This document shows, one piece after another, positions 10,200 through 20,724 of a stretch of 64,000 nucleotides of DNA. Under the pieces are notes generated by a model. It was not told the DNA's origin, did not search any database, and saw nothing but the letters and a program-made list of their open reading frames with translations. Every line of letters starts with the position of its first letter. The stretch's first letter is position 1. A program made the translations under genes and the position numbers. This stretch comes from Eriocheir sinensis (lineage: Eukaryota; Arthropoda; Malacostraca; Decapoda; Varunidae): the NCBI RefSeq assembly GCF_024679095.1, contig NC_066522.1, positions 16,156,829 to 16,220,828 of the forward strand, read 5' to 3'.

Positions 10200-11455
10200 C
10201 CTCCTGCAGAACTCCGCCGTAGCAAAAGGAATAACCAGAGTCGTTGAAAAAGGTTCTACACTCGGACCATTGATAACTTTCTCTACTTAACTTGATAAAA
10301 CACAATACAGGCTTAAGTGTGATCTGTGTGTTAACGTCTCAAGTAACGTGCATATTGAATTCCTCCGCCCCATCTTCGTCGTTCGTCTTTGGCAACTGGC
10401 GCCCTTGAGAACCTGATCCGGTTACCCCGATAAAAACAATCATCATATGCGATCCAAGTGTTCCTTCCTCCCATCGGCGGCACAACTGAGGTGACTCGCC
10501 ACTCGCTAATCACCCATAAGCCAATTACCCCCTGGCTCTGGTGACACGAAGGCGCAAGAGAGTAGTGGAAGGTCTCTTGGCAACGTTACATAAACATCAA
10601 GCAATACGTCCTCACCCTCGAAGCTCCAATTTACTTATAGCGTTAAAACTTTACATCGATACATTTATACCGATAGTCATACAGTTTATTGGATGTTTGG
10701 TAAGATATATAAATGACTGAGTAAAATGCATATAAAAGACACACGATAAAGAGATGTTTTGCAGCCTTCTCAAGTGACTAGCAGCTAAAGATGATGTAAA
10801 GTCTGTGTCTCTGTGTTTGCAGCTTCGGTAGTCTGGTTAATCGGAGTTAAGAGTGGGGCTTAAGAGGGTGAGAAATATTGACACCCTTTAATACCTCATA
10901 GTCCTTTAACAAGCAGTCCCACGTAAGTAACATTGAGGGTTTGGGGGAAAGACAATACACGCACCCTCATAGTCAAGCAATTTGTAACTATGTAAAATTA
11001 TTGAGGCTCATGTTCAAGGGATAAGTAATATAGATACGACTGGGTATTTCGCACATCTTAAACTACTAAAAATACTGGATATTCTTCTATTTCACCTTTC
11101 CTACAACTTGGCCGTGCAGTGCCCCTAAAAGTTAGTGATTCACATTAATTTAACTACGAAACACTAAACACTATTCAATCCTTAGCTCGTCTTAGGACTT
11201 CACCTCGCACTGACCTAAAAATCTTACAGGAACTGGCCCTCCCTATGAAGCAAAGGGTGACGCATCAAGTAATTCATGGCACCGTGATTCCCCTGACCCG
11301 TAGTGACGACGAGTGCGGCGGTGCATAGGTTTTTACCACCGTGGCTTTTGCCTGTGCATTAGAAGAGACAAGAGCGACCTCGCCGGGTTCGTTGTCCTTA
11401 CATGAAAGCGAAGATACGTTTGCGTTATTTCAGATTATTTATGTAATTGTTGACT
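10200..11455. other. no supported feature (unique-looking DNA)
   Basis: About 1.25 kb of mixed composition without repeats, splice-flanked open frames or recognisable RNA genes. Confidence 0.5.
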
Positions 11456-11459
11456 GTTT

Positions 11460-11515
11460 ATGACTACTACTACTACCACTACTACTACTGCTACTACTAC
11501 AACTACTATATACTA
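11460..11515. repeat. (TAC)n/(ACT)n trinucleotide repeat
   Basis: Imperfect ACT/TAC triplets on the plus strand. The poly-Thr frame is the repeat. Confidence 0.93.
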
Positions 11516-11599
11516 CTTAAAAACTTACTCCTGTGAATTTGGCATTGGAAAAAAAATATATATGCTAAAGAACCACATGCAAATTAAGACTACCTCCGC

Positions 11600-11660
11600 A
11601 TCATACACGCACATACACACACACACGCACATCCCTATTCCCCATACATAAACACACAGA
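11600..11660. repeat. short imperfect (CA)n stretch
   Basis: ACACACACACGCACAT words between two AT-rich stretches. The rest of 11520-12050 has no supported feature. Confidence 0.7.
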
Positions 11661-12049
11661 TGGGAAGTATATGTAGTGACTGTATGCTTGTTGGTTCTTG
11701 CATGCAACAGAGCACACGTTCGCATACATCAACAAGAGAGGAATACATTGGCCGGAGCGGGTGAATCACGAAGCATCAATACCTCGCACCTCTCTGCATG
11801 CTCATCGTCTTTCCTTACAAATGAAAAACTCTCGAAACATTGACAGGAGTATAGTCACCCAGACCAAACTGTAACATACATCTTAAAACTCTTGAATCAG
11901 GCGCCAGCTACAGAACCAGTGAGACAATAACATACCGAATCTTTCCTAACAGATGAAAGCAACAGAATTAGTGACTGTTACACGAATACACACAAAGACT
12001 CGATACAAATGACAACAACAGAACTAGATACCCAGTCTGTTGAGCACTG

Positions 12050-12310
12050 ACACATTCCTAAAACGGAGCAACCACAGAACCGGAGAGACTGTTCCCTTCT
12101 ACCAACACAACAGTAACAGAAGAAGCGAAACTGTTATACCTTTTTTTAAACATCCAATACATGACAAAACAAAGGAGACCGTTGCACTTTTTTTCATTCA
12201 TCGAGCAGACAATAGTAACAAAACAAACCAGACTGTTATACTCTTTCATACACTCACCACACAACAGTAACAGAACCGGACACACTTCTGCCTTTTCACA
12301 CATTCAACAG
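12050..12310 (+). repeat. diverged tandem repeat, about 5 units of 60-65 bp
   Basis: Words of the type AACAGTAACAGAA or CAAC..GTAACA followed by CCGGAGAGACTGTT / GCGAAACTGTTATACC / GGAGACCGTTGC / CAGACTGTTATACTC recur about every 60-65 bp. Both strands stay open, giving repetitive 76-81-aa frames with no domain. Confidence 0.6.
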
Positions 12311-12424
12311 AAACCTAGCTAGCAAATTTATCACATAACTAAAACCTTCCTAAAATTACGTGACAACCACAAACACCACAGAGGCGTCCAAATACTCGTC
12401 CACACCACACCAAACAAGTGCTAC

Positions 12425-12665
12425 ACCCACACACGAACGCCAGGCAAGGAAGAAAGGAAGGAAGAAAAGGGATGTATGTGAGTTCGGTTCCTCTCTCTCA
12501 CTCTCATAACGTGACAACCAAAAACACAAAGAGCCATCCACACACTCGCCCAGGCCACACCCACACAGGAACGCCAGGTAAGTAAGGTATAGAGGAAGGT
12601 GTACATGTAAGTTCGGCCCCTCTCTCTCTTTCTCTCCAGCCCAGAGTGAGGCGGCGGCCCGTCAG
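12425..12665 (+). repeat. splice-signal repeat, two-copy locus
   Basis: Same unit as the 17.5-18.2 kb array: CAGGAACGCCAGGTAAGTA, then a GAAGG-rich part, then TAAGTTCGGTTCC and a CT run. Units begin near 12433 (diverged, CAGGCAAGG) and 12567. The right flank, CTCTCCAGCCCAGAG followed by GGCGGCCC, matches the right flank of the large array, so the two loci are homologous beyond the repeat. Confidence 0.85.
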
Positions 12666-12974
12666 GTGGATTGGCTCTGCACCTGCCGCGGCGTGGAGAC
12701 GGAAGTGGATCACCGCCGCGGCAAAAACAGGGCCAAGTGACGCTGCTTCCCGGCGGCTGGACACGAGGCGGCTGCGAGGAAATGTACCGCGACCGTTTGT
12801 TTGTAATGTGACTCTTGAGTGACTGCGTGGGAGGGGTGAAGGTGGCGTTGAAGGTTGTTGCGATAGTGGTGGTGAGTTGTATTGGTGTGCTGTGTTGAGT
12901 CTGTGGTGGGCCCTGTAGTGGTGGTGGTGAGGATGGTATTTTGATGTTATGGATGTTATTGGAGCTAATACTAA

Positions 12975-13027
12975 TGGTAAAAATGTAACCGGTAGTTCTA
13001 GTAATAGAAGTAGTAGTAATAGCAATC

Positions 13028-13068
<41 letters not shown>

Positions 13069-13097
13069 CGTAATAATAGTAGTAGTCGTAGTAGTGG

Positions 13098-13171
<74 letters not shown>

Positions 13172-13215
13172 GGTAGTAGTAGTAGTAGTAGTAAAAGCAT
13201 CAGCATCAGCAGCAT
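12975..13215. repeat. (TAG/AGC)n trinucleotide array
   Basis: Long runs of AGT/TAG triplets with an internal CAG block near 13139-13160, continuing as GGT/GGA triplets to about 13285. This produces the 367-aa minus-strand and 106-aa plus-strand frames of Leu, Ser and Thr, which are not genes. Confidence 0.95.
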
Positions 13216-13559
13216 GAGCATTAGTACTTCATGTAGTCGTAGTGGTGGTGGTAGGGGTGGGGAGGAGGAGGAGGAGGGTGGGCAAGTATCAAGAGCAGTA
13301 GCATTAGGTGTCGGGGTGATGATGATGGATGGCAGCACAGTTACAGTGTGTGTTTGTGGCGGTGGTGGCGGCGGCGTGCGGGCAAGGAAGGTGGTGCCGC
13401 CTGTCACTGTGTAATAGAAGATGGTGGCGCCCGTGACGCAGGCGGCCGCGGCGATGTGTTGTGCAAGGCTGCGGCGGCTGATATCGCCTCGCCCTGCACT
13501 CTGTGAACCTGCGCCACTCATCACCGAGGCTGCCGCCGCCTGGCTGCTTCTGCTCAGTG

Positions 13560-13720
13560 AAGGGCCATGCTACTGCTGCTGCTATAACTACTACTATATA
13601 CTAGTTTTGTTACTACGACTAGTAGTAGTAGTAGCAGTAGTAGTAGAAGCAGCAGTAGTAGTAGTTTTACTACTACTGTTGATTTATCTAATATTACTTC
13701 TACTGGTATTGTTGCTTCAG
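13560..13720. repeat. imperfect (TAC/TAG)n trinucleotide region
   Basis: CTACTACTA followed by TAGTAGTAG runs in opposite sense, so the stretch is partly self-complementary and could fold. More scattered CTG/TTG triplets continue to about 13860. Confidence 0.85.
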
Positions 13721-13959
13721 TTGCTGCTACTTTTGATGTCAACCATTCTGCTGTTAATTTCATGAACACGGACCACTTTAGCTGCAAAATCTACTCTTAC
13801 TGCTGTTGCTGTTGCTACTACAACAAATGCTGCTGTAGCAGCTGCTGCGTATTCTATTACTTTTACTCATGCTAACTGCTAGTGGTAGTTGATTCTGAAA
13901 TCATAATTATCATGAATTTATAATAATCATGTCATTACCGCTGTTATCATTGCCTTGTC

Positions 13960-14730
13960 ATCGGTAACATCAACAGCATCCGTGTGAGCCTAACATACGC
14001 CTCGGGATGACTGATGTTACTGTTGGACGACTGGCTGCGGCACACGGTCCGGGCATCCATCCCTCATTCCAGCGGCGGGACTTGTTTTGCACGCCAGGAG
14101 CCCCGAGCATCCTCGTCCCGCGGCGATGTGTGCGAGAATGCAAACACCGGCGCGGGGAATGACTGTTATGTGGAGGGAATGCGGCGGCGGGGAGCCGGTG
14201 ACTGTTCGTGGGCTCGCCCGCCGCGCCTCCACGCACGGATCGCGGCTGGTGCTGCCCTGCCACGTCCAGCCTCGCCTTGTTCCCTGGCACACCGATCCGA
14301 GGCGAGGCGAGGCTGAGCAACAGTCATGAGCCTCAGCGTGTCAGCAGCATCAAGACACCAGAGGAGCCGGAGGATGAGGCCGCCGCTGCTATTGCCGCTA
14401 CGAAACTAACGCGTTTGTCCACTGCGGCTCAATCTTGGGCTCCATCACTTACCTCCAGCCGTACATTCTAACTGCTGCTCAAGAGATTTACATTGCTAGA
14501 CTTATAAAAAGTGGTTGTAACTCAAAAGAGGCATTTATTCTACCAAGACAAGCGGCAGCCATGGGGGGCAACATTTCTCGTACGGAGGAATCGGACACTT
14601 TCCTCTGAAACGGGCGGGACACTGTGGCCTCAGATGACGGGAAGGTTGCCACACACCGCCGCCGCACCAGCTGCAGCCCCGCACCAGCCTCACCAGCCTC
14701 GCCGCACACCACTCAGACGGTGCACAGCGG
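13960..14730. other. GC/CpG-rich patch without a defined gene
   Basis: CpG-rich compared with its flanks and open on both strands (100-116 aa each), as expected of GC-rich DNA. A GTAAGTG donor word on the minus strand near 14450 follows CGGCTGGAG. No acceptor or domain supports a real exon. Confidence 0.3.
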
Positions 14731-14936
14731 CCCCTTTAAACTTGACAGTCACCGCAGGCATGAACGAGAACCACAAAGGTGGTCTCGGTTCTCAGCAAAA
14801 AGAGAGCGGCCTGGCTACCTCGAGAACGTTTTGTGATTAGCACAGCGGCTGGGCGAGGGGCTGGCTGGCTGCTGGCCCTGGCCGCCTCGCACGCCGCGCC
14901 GTCACAGGCGTCCCACCTTTACATGCTGGGCATGGA

Positions 14937-14939
<3 letters not shown>

Positions 14940-14981
<42 letters not shown>
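14940..14981. repeat. (GA)n microsatellite
   Basis: About 20 perfect GA units on the plus strand. 14982-15640 to its right is mixed, partly C-rich (15520-15600), with no supported gene. Confidence 0.97.
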
Positions 14982-14985
<4 letters not shown>

Positions 14986-15639
14986 TTAGGGACAAATGAA
15001 ACTGCTCAAAGTCAGCGCTACACCTCCATTACCTCATGTATGGACAAAAATGATGTTGTGTAAGTGTGAACTGCGCCTGTGGAAAGTGTCTCCAGTCACT
15101 GCGTGTGAGAACTTTCAGATCCGTGTCCCCGTACATAGCAGGGAAGCAGGTAATGAAGACATAGTTTGTTACTTCCTCCTATCGATAATTAATGTCGACA
15201 GCTGCAGCGTCTGGCCCGCCGCGTCGCTCTTTTGCATGCCAGGGAAGGAAGAACGAGCCAAAGAGCACGACTCACTGTTACTCTACTAAATAACATGAGC
15301 GATAGGTTGGGGAGGCGTAGTAGGGGTGGACGAACATGAGGGGGGCGAACAGGTGATGAGGTGTGGTGGGGGCCGTCATGCGTCCCGAGCAGCCGTGTGG
15401 AGAGAACGTCGATCATCCCGGCGGTGGAGGTGCCTCGCTAGCCCGGCCCCGTCCGCAACCTCGTCACCGCCCGTGCGCCGCGCCGTGATGGCTCCATTCA
15501 CGTCACCGGGGCCCCGAAGCCTCCTCCTCCCTTCTCCCTATCACCCACACCCCCCACTCCACCCCATCCTCACCCAGCCTTACTTCCCCCCGCCAGCCCT
15601 TTATGGGAGGTCGGCAATCAAGGATAATCTTAGGGGATG

Positions 15640-16070
15640 AAATTACCCGAGCAGCAATCTTCCGTCTTTAATTAAGGGATGTGTCGTGCTGGACGTGGAA
15701 TTCTACATGAAATTACCCACCCGGAGAGATATTCAGTCTTCCAAGAATATGTGATGAATGTGAAATCTTGCTCGGAAAAAAGGACATAAAGCTATCTAAT
15801 CAGACATCTTCACCGCCTTTACAGAATACGTCACATTACTCACGGAACCTTGCGAGATCACATCATCCCTCGAGAGATCCTCACAGGCTTACCTAACCAA
15901 GCTTTCATCCATAACTTATTACACAGTCTTTAACAAACACGCCGTGCTGAAATCTACGACATTAAGCAAGTTACTCAGACATCTTCACCGCCTTTACCGA
16001 ACAAGTCGTATTGAACATGAAACCTTAGGAGAAAAAATCATCCCTCAAGAGATCCTCACACGTGCTGCAT
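15640..16070 (+). repeat. diverged tandem repeat, about 175-bp period
   Basis: CAGACATCTTCACCGCCTTT occurs at 15801 and 15976 (175 bp). Downstream words CATCCCTCGAGAGATCCTCA and CATCCCTCAAGAGATCCTCA keep the same spacing. Upstream, GTCGTGCTGGACGTGG near 15685 parallels GCCGTGCTGAAATC near 15941, suggesting an older third unit. Confidence 0.75.
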
Positions 16071-16280
16071 GTGTGGGAAATCCTATACGACAAAAAAAAA
16101 GAAAAAAAAAAATCCTTGCACTATCCTTCACAACCTTACTTAAAAAACATGTGCATTATGGTAAAGCCTACGTCACCCAGCCTTCTAGCGTTTGACAGTT
16201 CACTCTAAAAAATCTCGTAATGGTGAAGCAAAATTTGGAGCATACGCCGTAGCTACGCGTGACCTCAGTGCTTCTCTCCG

Positions 16281-16455
16281 TCTTTTTTTTTTTTTTTTTT
16301 TTACAGAAGAGGAAACAGTTCAAGGGCAAAAAAACAAGGAAAAATAATGAAAAAAAAAAAAGCCCGCTACTCACTGCTCCTACAAAAGAGTCAAGAGGAG
16401 TGGCTGAAAGATATATGTCAATTTCGGGAGGAGAGGTGTCCTGATACCCTCCTCT
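16281..16455 (-). mobile_element. Rpt-A copy, minus strand, near full length
   Basis: On the plus strand: T-run, TACAGAAGAGGAAACAGTTC, AAGGGCAAAA, an A-run, GCCCGCTACTCACTGCTCC, then GTCAATTTCGGGAGGAGAGG and TGTCCTGATACCCTCC. The antisense poly-T plus TACAG resembles a 3' splice acceptor. Confidence 0.88.
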
Positions 16456-16684
16456 ACAAAGAAAATGTCGTATCGTACATAAAAAACAAATCAGAAACCA
16501 CAACAAACTACGCCGCCGCGCTTTTGACGAGACGATCAAAGTCCAAACACGCACGACCCTGAATGACTCAACTTACATAACCCGAACTATATATAAACAG
16601 AAGGACAAGAGACGATGGTGGTAAGTTTTCATGGATACTAAGATAAGTCCGTCTCTCTATTGGCCTTCCGTAACTCTCAATATA

Positions 16685-16941
16685 AAGGGGCTATTACACT
16701 GGGCAAACTTTCCGTGGATCTTCAGTCAAACCACGATTTCCGCTGGCGTGGTTCTCATATTTCCGTGGTTTTCTGACGTGTCCACGATCTTCCAAAGCTA
16801 CGGTAGAGTTCCTTGAAGGACGACGGTATTACTCACCATCATCATCAGCAGCAATAACAAGAAACAAATGAGAACCACGCCAGCGGAAATCGTGGTTTGA
16901 CTGAAGATCCACGGAAAATTTGCCCAATGTAATAGCCCCTT
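16685..16941. mobile_element. foldback MITE copy 1 (TA-flanked, 74-bp inverted arms)
   Basis: Arms 16685-16758 and 16868-16941 are reverse complements with only about two mismatches in 74 bp. Ends are AAGGGGCTATTACA. TA lies immediately outside both ends (16683-16684 and 16942-16943), consistent with a Tc1/mariner-type insertion. The centre contains CATCATCATCAGCAGCA and no coding frame, so it is non-autonomous. Near-identical arms suggest recent activity or gene conversion. Confidence 0.92.
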
Positions 16942-17076
16942 TACTAATACTGCAAGAGCCATCCATCGTGTGTGCTTTCGGATGTGCATTTGAAAGAAAC
17001 TACGAATATGGAGAAATCAGGATTATGGGGCTCAGGTCAGTGTTCTCAGACGCTTCCGCCTCACAGCAACTATTTT

Positions 17077-17312
17077 TAACCCGGTAGCAGCGACGGGTTA
17101 AATATGTGGCTTTACCGTGTAGCAGCAACGGGTCAAATTTGTGGCTTTACCGTGTACCAGCGACGGGCCAAATTTGTGGCTTTACCGTGTAGCAGCGACG
17201 GGCCACATTTGTGGCTTTACCGTATATATATATTATGAAATGGTTTGCGTGAGTGATGATTTTTTCTCATTTTTCTCGCTTAGAGGGGCCTTTAAGAACC
17301 ATCATCCCCGCC
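17077..17312 (+). mobile_element. TTAA-flanked (piggyBac-like) MITE, copy 1
   Basis: Begins TTAACCCGGTAGCAGCGAC inside Rpt-B. Its right part (GTGAGTGATGATTTTTTCTC, then CCTTTAAGAA) matches the reverse complement of the 22.4-22.6 kb copy. The left third has expanded into four 35-bp units. The TTAA start and CCC terminus fit piggyBac-type target choice. The right terminus is eroded, so the class call is moderate. Confidence 0.65.
17081..17226 (+). repeat. 35-bp tandem repeat, 4 copies
   Basis: AGCAGCGACGGG or a close variant starts at 17086, 17121, 17156 and 17191 (exact 35-bp period). Each is followed by AAATTTGTGGCTTTACCGTG. It lies inside the TTAA element. The copy at 22.4 kb has only one to two units. 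Confidence 0.93.
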
Positions 17313-17524
17313 AAGAAGGAAGTTAATCGGGTTCTCATAAGTTTTTTTTTTTTTTTATCACGTTCATGGTATACAGAAGCTTTGTCGTGCTACCACCACA
17401 GTCATAAAACTAACTTCCCATGAAAACAACAACTCCGAAACCCTTGTCAGATATGGGCGAGTAAGCCCCGAAATTTTTGAGAGGACGGCGCTTACAGCTT
17501 CCCCTGATTAGCAAAACCCATCCA

Positions 17525-18230
17525 TACACTCGCCCAGGCCACACCAAACACAGGAACGCCAGGTAAGTAAGGTAGGAAGGAAGGTGTATATGTAAGTTCG
17601 GTTCCCCTCTCTCTCTCATACTCACTCTCACACTCACACAGGAACGCCAGGTAAGTAAGGTAGGAAGGAAGGTGTATATGTAAGTTCGGTTCCTCTCTCT
17701 TTCACATTCACTCTCACACACACACAGGAACGCCAGGTAAGTAAGGTAGGAAGGAAGGTGTATATGTAAGTTCGGTTCCTCTCTCTCTTTCACACTCACT
17801 CTCACACTCACACAGGAACGCCAGGTAAGTAAGGTAGGAAGGAAGGTGTATATGTAAGTTCTGTTCCTCTCTCTCTCTCACTCACTCTCACACTCACACA
17901 GGAACACCAGGTAAGTAAGGTAAGAAGGTAGGTGTATATGTAAGTTCGGTTCCCCTCTCTCTCTCATACTCACTCTCACACTCACACAGGAACACCAGGT
18001 AAGTAAGGTAAGAAGGTAGGTGTATATGTAAGTTCGGTTCCCCTCTCTCTCTCATACTCACTCTCACACTCACACAGGAACACCAGGTAAGTAAGGTAAG
18101 AAGGTAGGTGTATATGTAAGTTCGGTTCCTCTCTCTCTCTCACACTCACACAGGAACGCCAGGTAAGTAAGGTAGGAAGGAAGGTGTATATGTAAGTTCG
18201 GTTTCTCTCTCTCTCTCTCCAGCCCAGAGC
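17525..18230 (+). repeat. eight-unit array carrying complete splice signals
   Basis: Units start (AGGAAC) at 17552, 17640, 17726, 17814, 17900, 17988, 18076 and 18152, with periods of 86-88 bp except a last one of 76. Every unit has a pyrimidine tract ending ACACAG, then nine bases GAACGCCAG (GAACACCAG in three units), then GTAAGT. CAGGTAAGT is a perfect match to U1 snRNA pairing. The last unit runs into a long CT tract ending CCAG. Minus-strand frames show the repeated peptide pattern only. Confidence 0.93.
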
Positions 18231-18249
18231 GAGACGGCGGCCCAAACAC

Positions 18250-18775
18250 ACACCAAACAACCAGGGAAGAGACCACGACAAACAAAACGGGAAAATTGAA
18301 TGATGTGGAAAAAAGGACTAGACTCTCCATTGATTAAAAGTTCACTGGTATTACTTCAAGCATTATTCTCACGATCAACAAAGTCAAATGAGGGAAGAGA
18401 TCATGACAAACAAAACGGGATAATTGAGTGACGTGGAAAAAGGATTAGTCTCTCCATAGATTAAGAGTGCACTTGTTTTTATTTCAAGCATTGTTTTCAC
18501 GATCAGCAAAGTCAAATGTGGGAGGAAAGCATGACAAGCAAAACAGAAAAATTGAGTATAATATTGAAGAGGACTATATATAGGCTCTCAATAGATCAAA
18601 TCAGTGTTTCAATTTTATTTCAAGCAATGGTCTCACAATCAACAAGGTCAAATGAGGGAAGAGAGGACGATAAACCAAGGGAAAACTGAGTAATATTGAA
18701 GCGGACTATAATTATAAGCTCTCCATATATCAAGACAGTGTTCTAGTTTATTTCAAGCCTTATCCTCTCGACCCA
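18250..18775 (+). repeat. about 130-bp tandem repeat, 4 units
   Basis: AAATGAGGGAAGAG-type words recur at 18386, 18514 and 18650, with a related AGGGAAGAG near 18262 (periods about 124-136). Units share CATGACAAACAAAACGGG, AATTGAGT, GGACTA..CTCTCCAT and TTATTTCAAGCA. Divergence increases to the right. Confidence 0.88.
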
Positions 18776-18949
18776 ACAGCAAACGCCTTGGCATTACTAC
18801 AAGTTGTGCTCCTCTGCATGCATGAGGGAACGCGAGTAAGTGACAGACGAGTCGGAGATAGCGAGGAACAAGTCTCGTGTCTAGCAAGCGTTGTTACCTC
18901 AGGCGATGCAACTGCCGTCCATTTATAGTTGCGCATGAGTTACTTGCTT

Positions 18950-19040
18950 TTTTTCCTACAGCAAGCAAGCAAGGGAGGCAGCTCAAGGGCAAAAACAAAC
19001 AAAAAAACAGCAACAAAAAGACCCGCTAAACACTGCTTGC
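18950..19040 (-). mobile_element. Rpt-A copy, minus strand
   Basis: On the plus strand: TTTTTTCCTACAGCAAGC, GGCAGCTCAAGGGCAAAA, an A-rich run, CCCGCTAAACACTGCT. 5'-truncated relative to the longest copies. Confidence 0.75.
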
Positions 19041-19479
19041 TATTCCTTCTCAGTGCCTCGAATTAAAACACGATTACAGGCGGGTGTGTTCGGCTCTTAA
19101 AAAAAAAAAAAGAGCTGAAGATATGAAAATTAACTTGTCAAACCAAAGATGGATAAACATTCATTCTTTTACCAACAGTTCATATTTTTTCCTAATAGCT
19201 CCGCTCACTCCTACACCGGGCAGCTTTTTTTTCCCCTTCACTGGTGAGTGGTTGTCGGAACAGTGCGCAAACAAGAATTGGCAAACATACCCTCAAGTCA
19301 CAACACACAAAGCACACACTACACCACACCCTATCATATTACACATCCTCCCCGCCTCTTCCCCTCTTCCCTTCTCCCTGACAAGACCACAATACCACCA
19401 CCACATGCATAAACCCTTCATCTTTTATTCCTAGACCTCCCTCGCGAAATACCAAAGAGATACTGTACTCATTTCTTCC

Positions 19480-19790
19480 CTTTGGCAATCTCGGAACGTT
19501 CTTTTTGGCAACGTGACGGGAAATATTATCAAGCAATCAGTCGGAAATTTCCAGGTGACGAATATATCAGCAATGGGAATAGAAAACAGTAGAGAGTTAG
19601 ATCTTTGGGAAATATATAGATAGCCAGATACGTAAAGCAATCTCGAAACGTTGTATATGGCGGCGTGACAAAACTATCAGGTAAACAGTTGGTAGTTTCT
19701 AGGCGAAGAATATTCAACAAGAGTATAGAAAACAACAAAAGGTAAGGAAACATAGATACCTAGATACATATAGATAGCCAGACTGATAGA
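19480..19790 (+). repeat. 152-bp tandem duplication, 2 diverged copies
   Basis: AATCTCGGAACGTT at 19487 and AATCTCGAAACGTT at 19639. Both are followed by GGC(A/G)(A/G)CGTGAC, an AATCAGTCGG / AACAGTTGG word, and ATAGAAAACA. Flanked to the right by GATA repeats. Confidence 0.82.
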
Positions 19791-19915
19791 TAGATAGAAG
19801 TAGATAGACAGTAAAATAACGATATGGATGTTTACCGTTCTTAGGAATGTATAGATAGATAGATAAATAGATATAGCCGGACTGATCGATAGATAGATAT
19901 GTAAATAGATAGGAA
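19750..19915. repeat. imperfect (GATA)n region
   Basis: ATAGATAGATAG words with interruptions in two blocks (about 19765-19815 and 19848-19912). Confidence 0.9.
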
Positions 19916-20127
19916 AATAACAATATAGATGTTGACTATACTGTACACATTCATGCGTTCAGTATCGATTAGTTACATGTTACATCTAAATATTTTGAAA
20001 GCCTGAATCTTATACATATTTATAGAGCTGGTTCTGATACGCTCTGGTGATGCTCTTTTTTTGTGTGTGTTTATTATGCATCGCGCAAGACAAGGTACAG
20101 AAGATTTTACTAATTAAGACCACTAAT

Positions 20128-20131
<4 letters not shown>

Positions 20132-20177
<46 letters not shown>
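20132..20177. repeat. (CT)n microsatellite
   Basis: About 22 CT units, running straight into CACACACCC and a C-rich stretch to about 20445 with repeated ACACACCATTCCCCTCCCCC words. Frames there are His/Pro artefacts. Confidence 0.96.
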
Positions 20178-20184
<7 letters not shown>

Positions 20185-20654
20185 CCCACACACACCATTT
20201 CCCCCAAATCACCCTCGTCTCCCCATATACCATCCGTCACCCCCCCTCCCCCCACCCCCACATGCACCCCTTCCCACACGCACATCATCACCCTCCCCCA
20301 CACACACACCATCTCCCAATCACCACCTCTCCCCCTCCCCCCCCGCACACCATTCCCCTCCCCCCCACACACCATTCCCCTCCCCCAAACACACCATTCT
20401 CCTCCCTCCTCCCCCACCCCCATCACTCTCCCACACACACATAGGTACACGACTTCAATTTTAGGCGGTTAAATGCCACTTGTTTTTGCACCCCCCGGCC
20501 ACGCCCAGACAAGGTTACCTACTTCCATGGAGGGTCCACAGCACACACATACGAGGGGGAACTTAGCTTAACTTAGGCGAGGCGAATCCTGTCCATCCCC
20601 CCCTACCGCCTCCCTCTCCAATACCCCTACGACGTTCTGAGCTTAGTGATGATG

Positions 20655-20690
<36 letters not shown>
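20655..20690. repeat. (CAA)n microsatellite
   Basis: About 11 perfect ACA/CAA triplets. Confidence 0.97.
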
Positions 20691-20724
20691 GCTCCCCTGC
20701 CGTTCGCTTGCTGCACAAAATCAT

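Larger units (their letters stand above)
17040..17487 (+). mobile_element. Rpt-B copy split by a TTAA element
   Basis: Left end GTTCTCAGACGCTTCCGCC at 17042. The right part resumes after 17312 with GTTAATCGGGTTCTCATAAG, CACGTTCATGGTATACAG, CATGAAAACAACAACTCC and GCCCCGAAATTTTTGAGAGG. About 235 bp of unrelated DNA sits in between. Confidence 0.82.

Noticed and set aside
12421..13524. 367-aa minus-strand open frame
   Set aside because: It is a translation of TAG/AGC triplet repeats joined to repeat flanks; poly-Leu and poly-Thr, with no domain.
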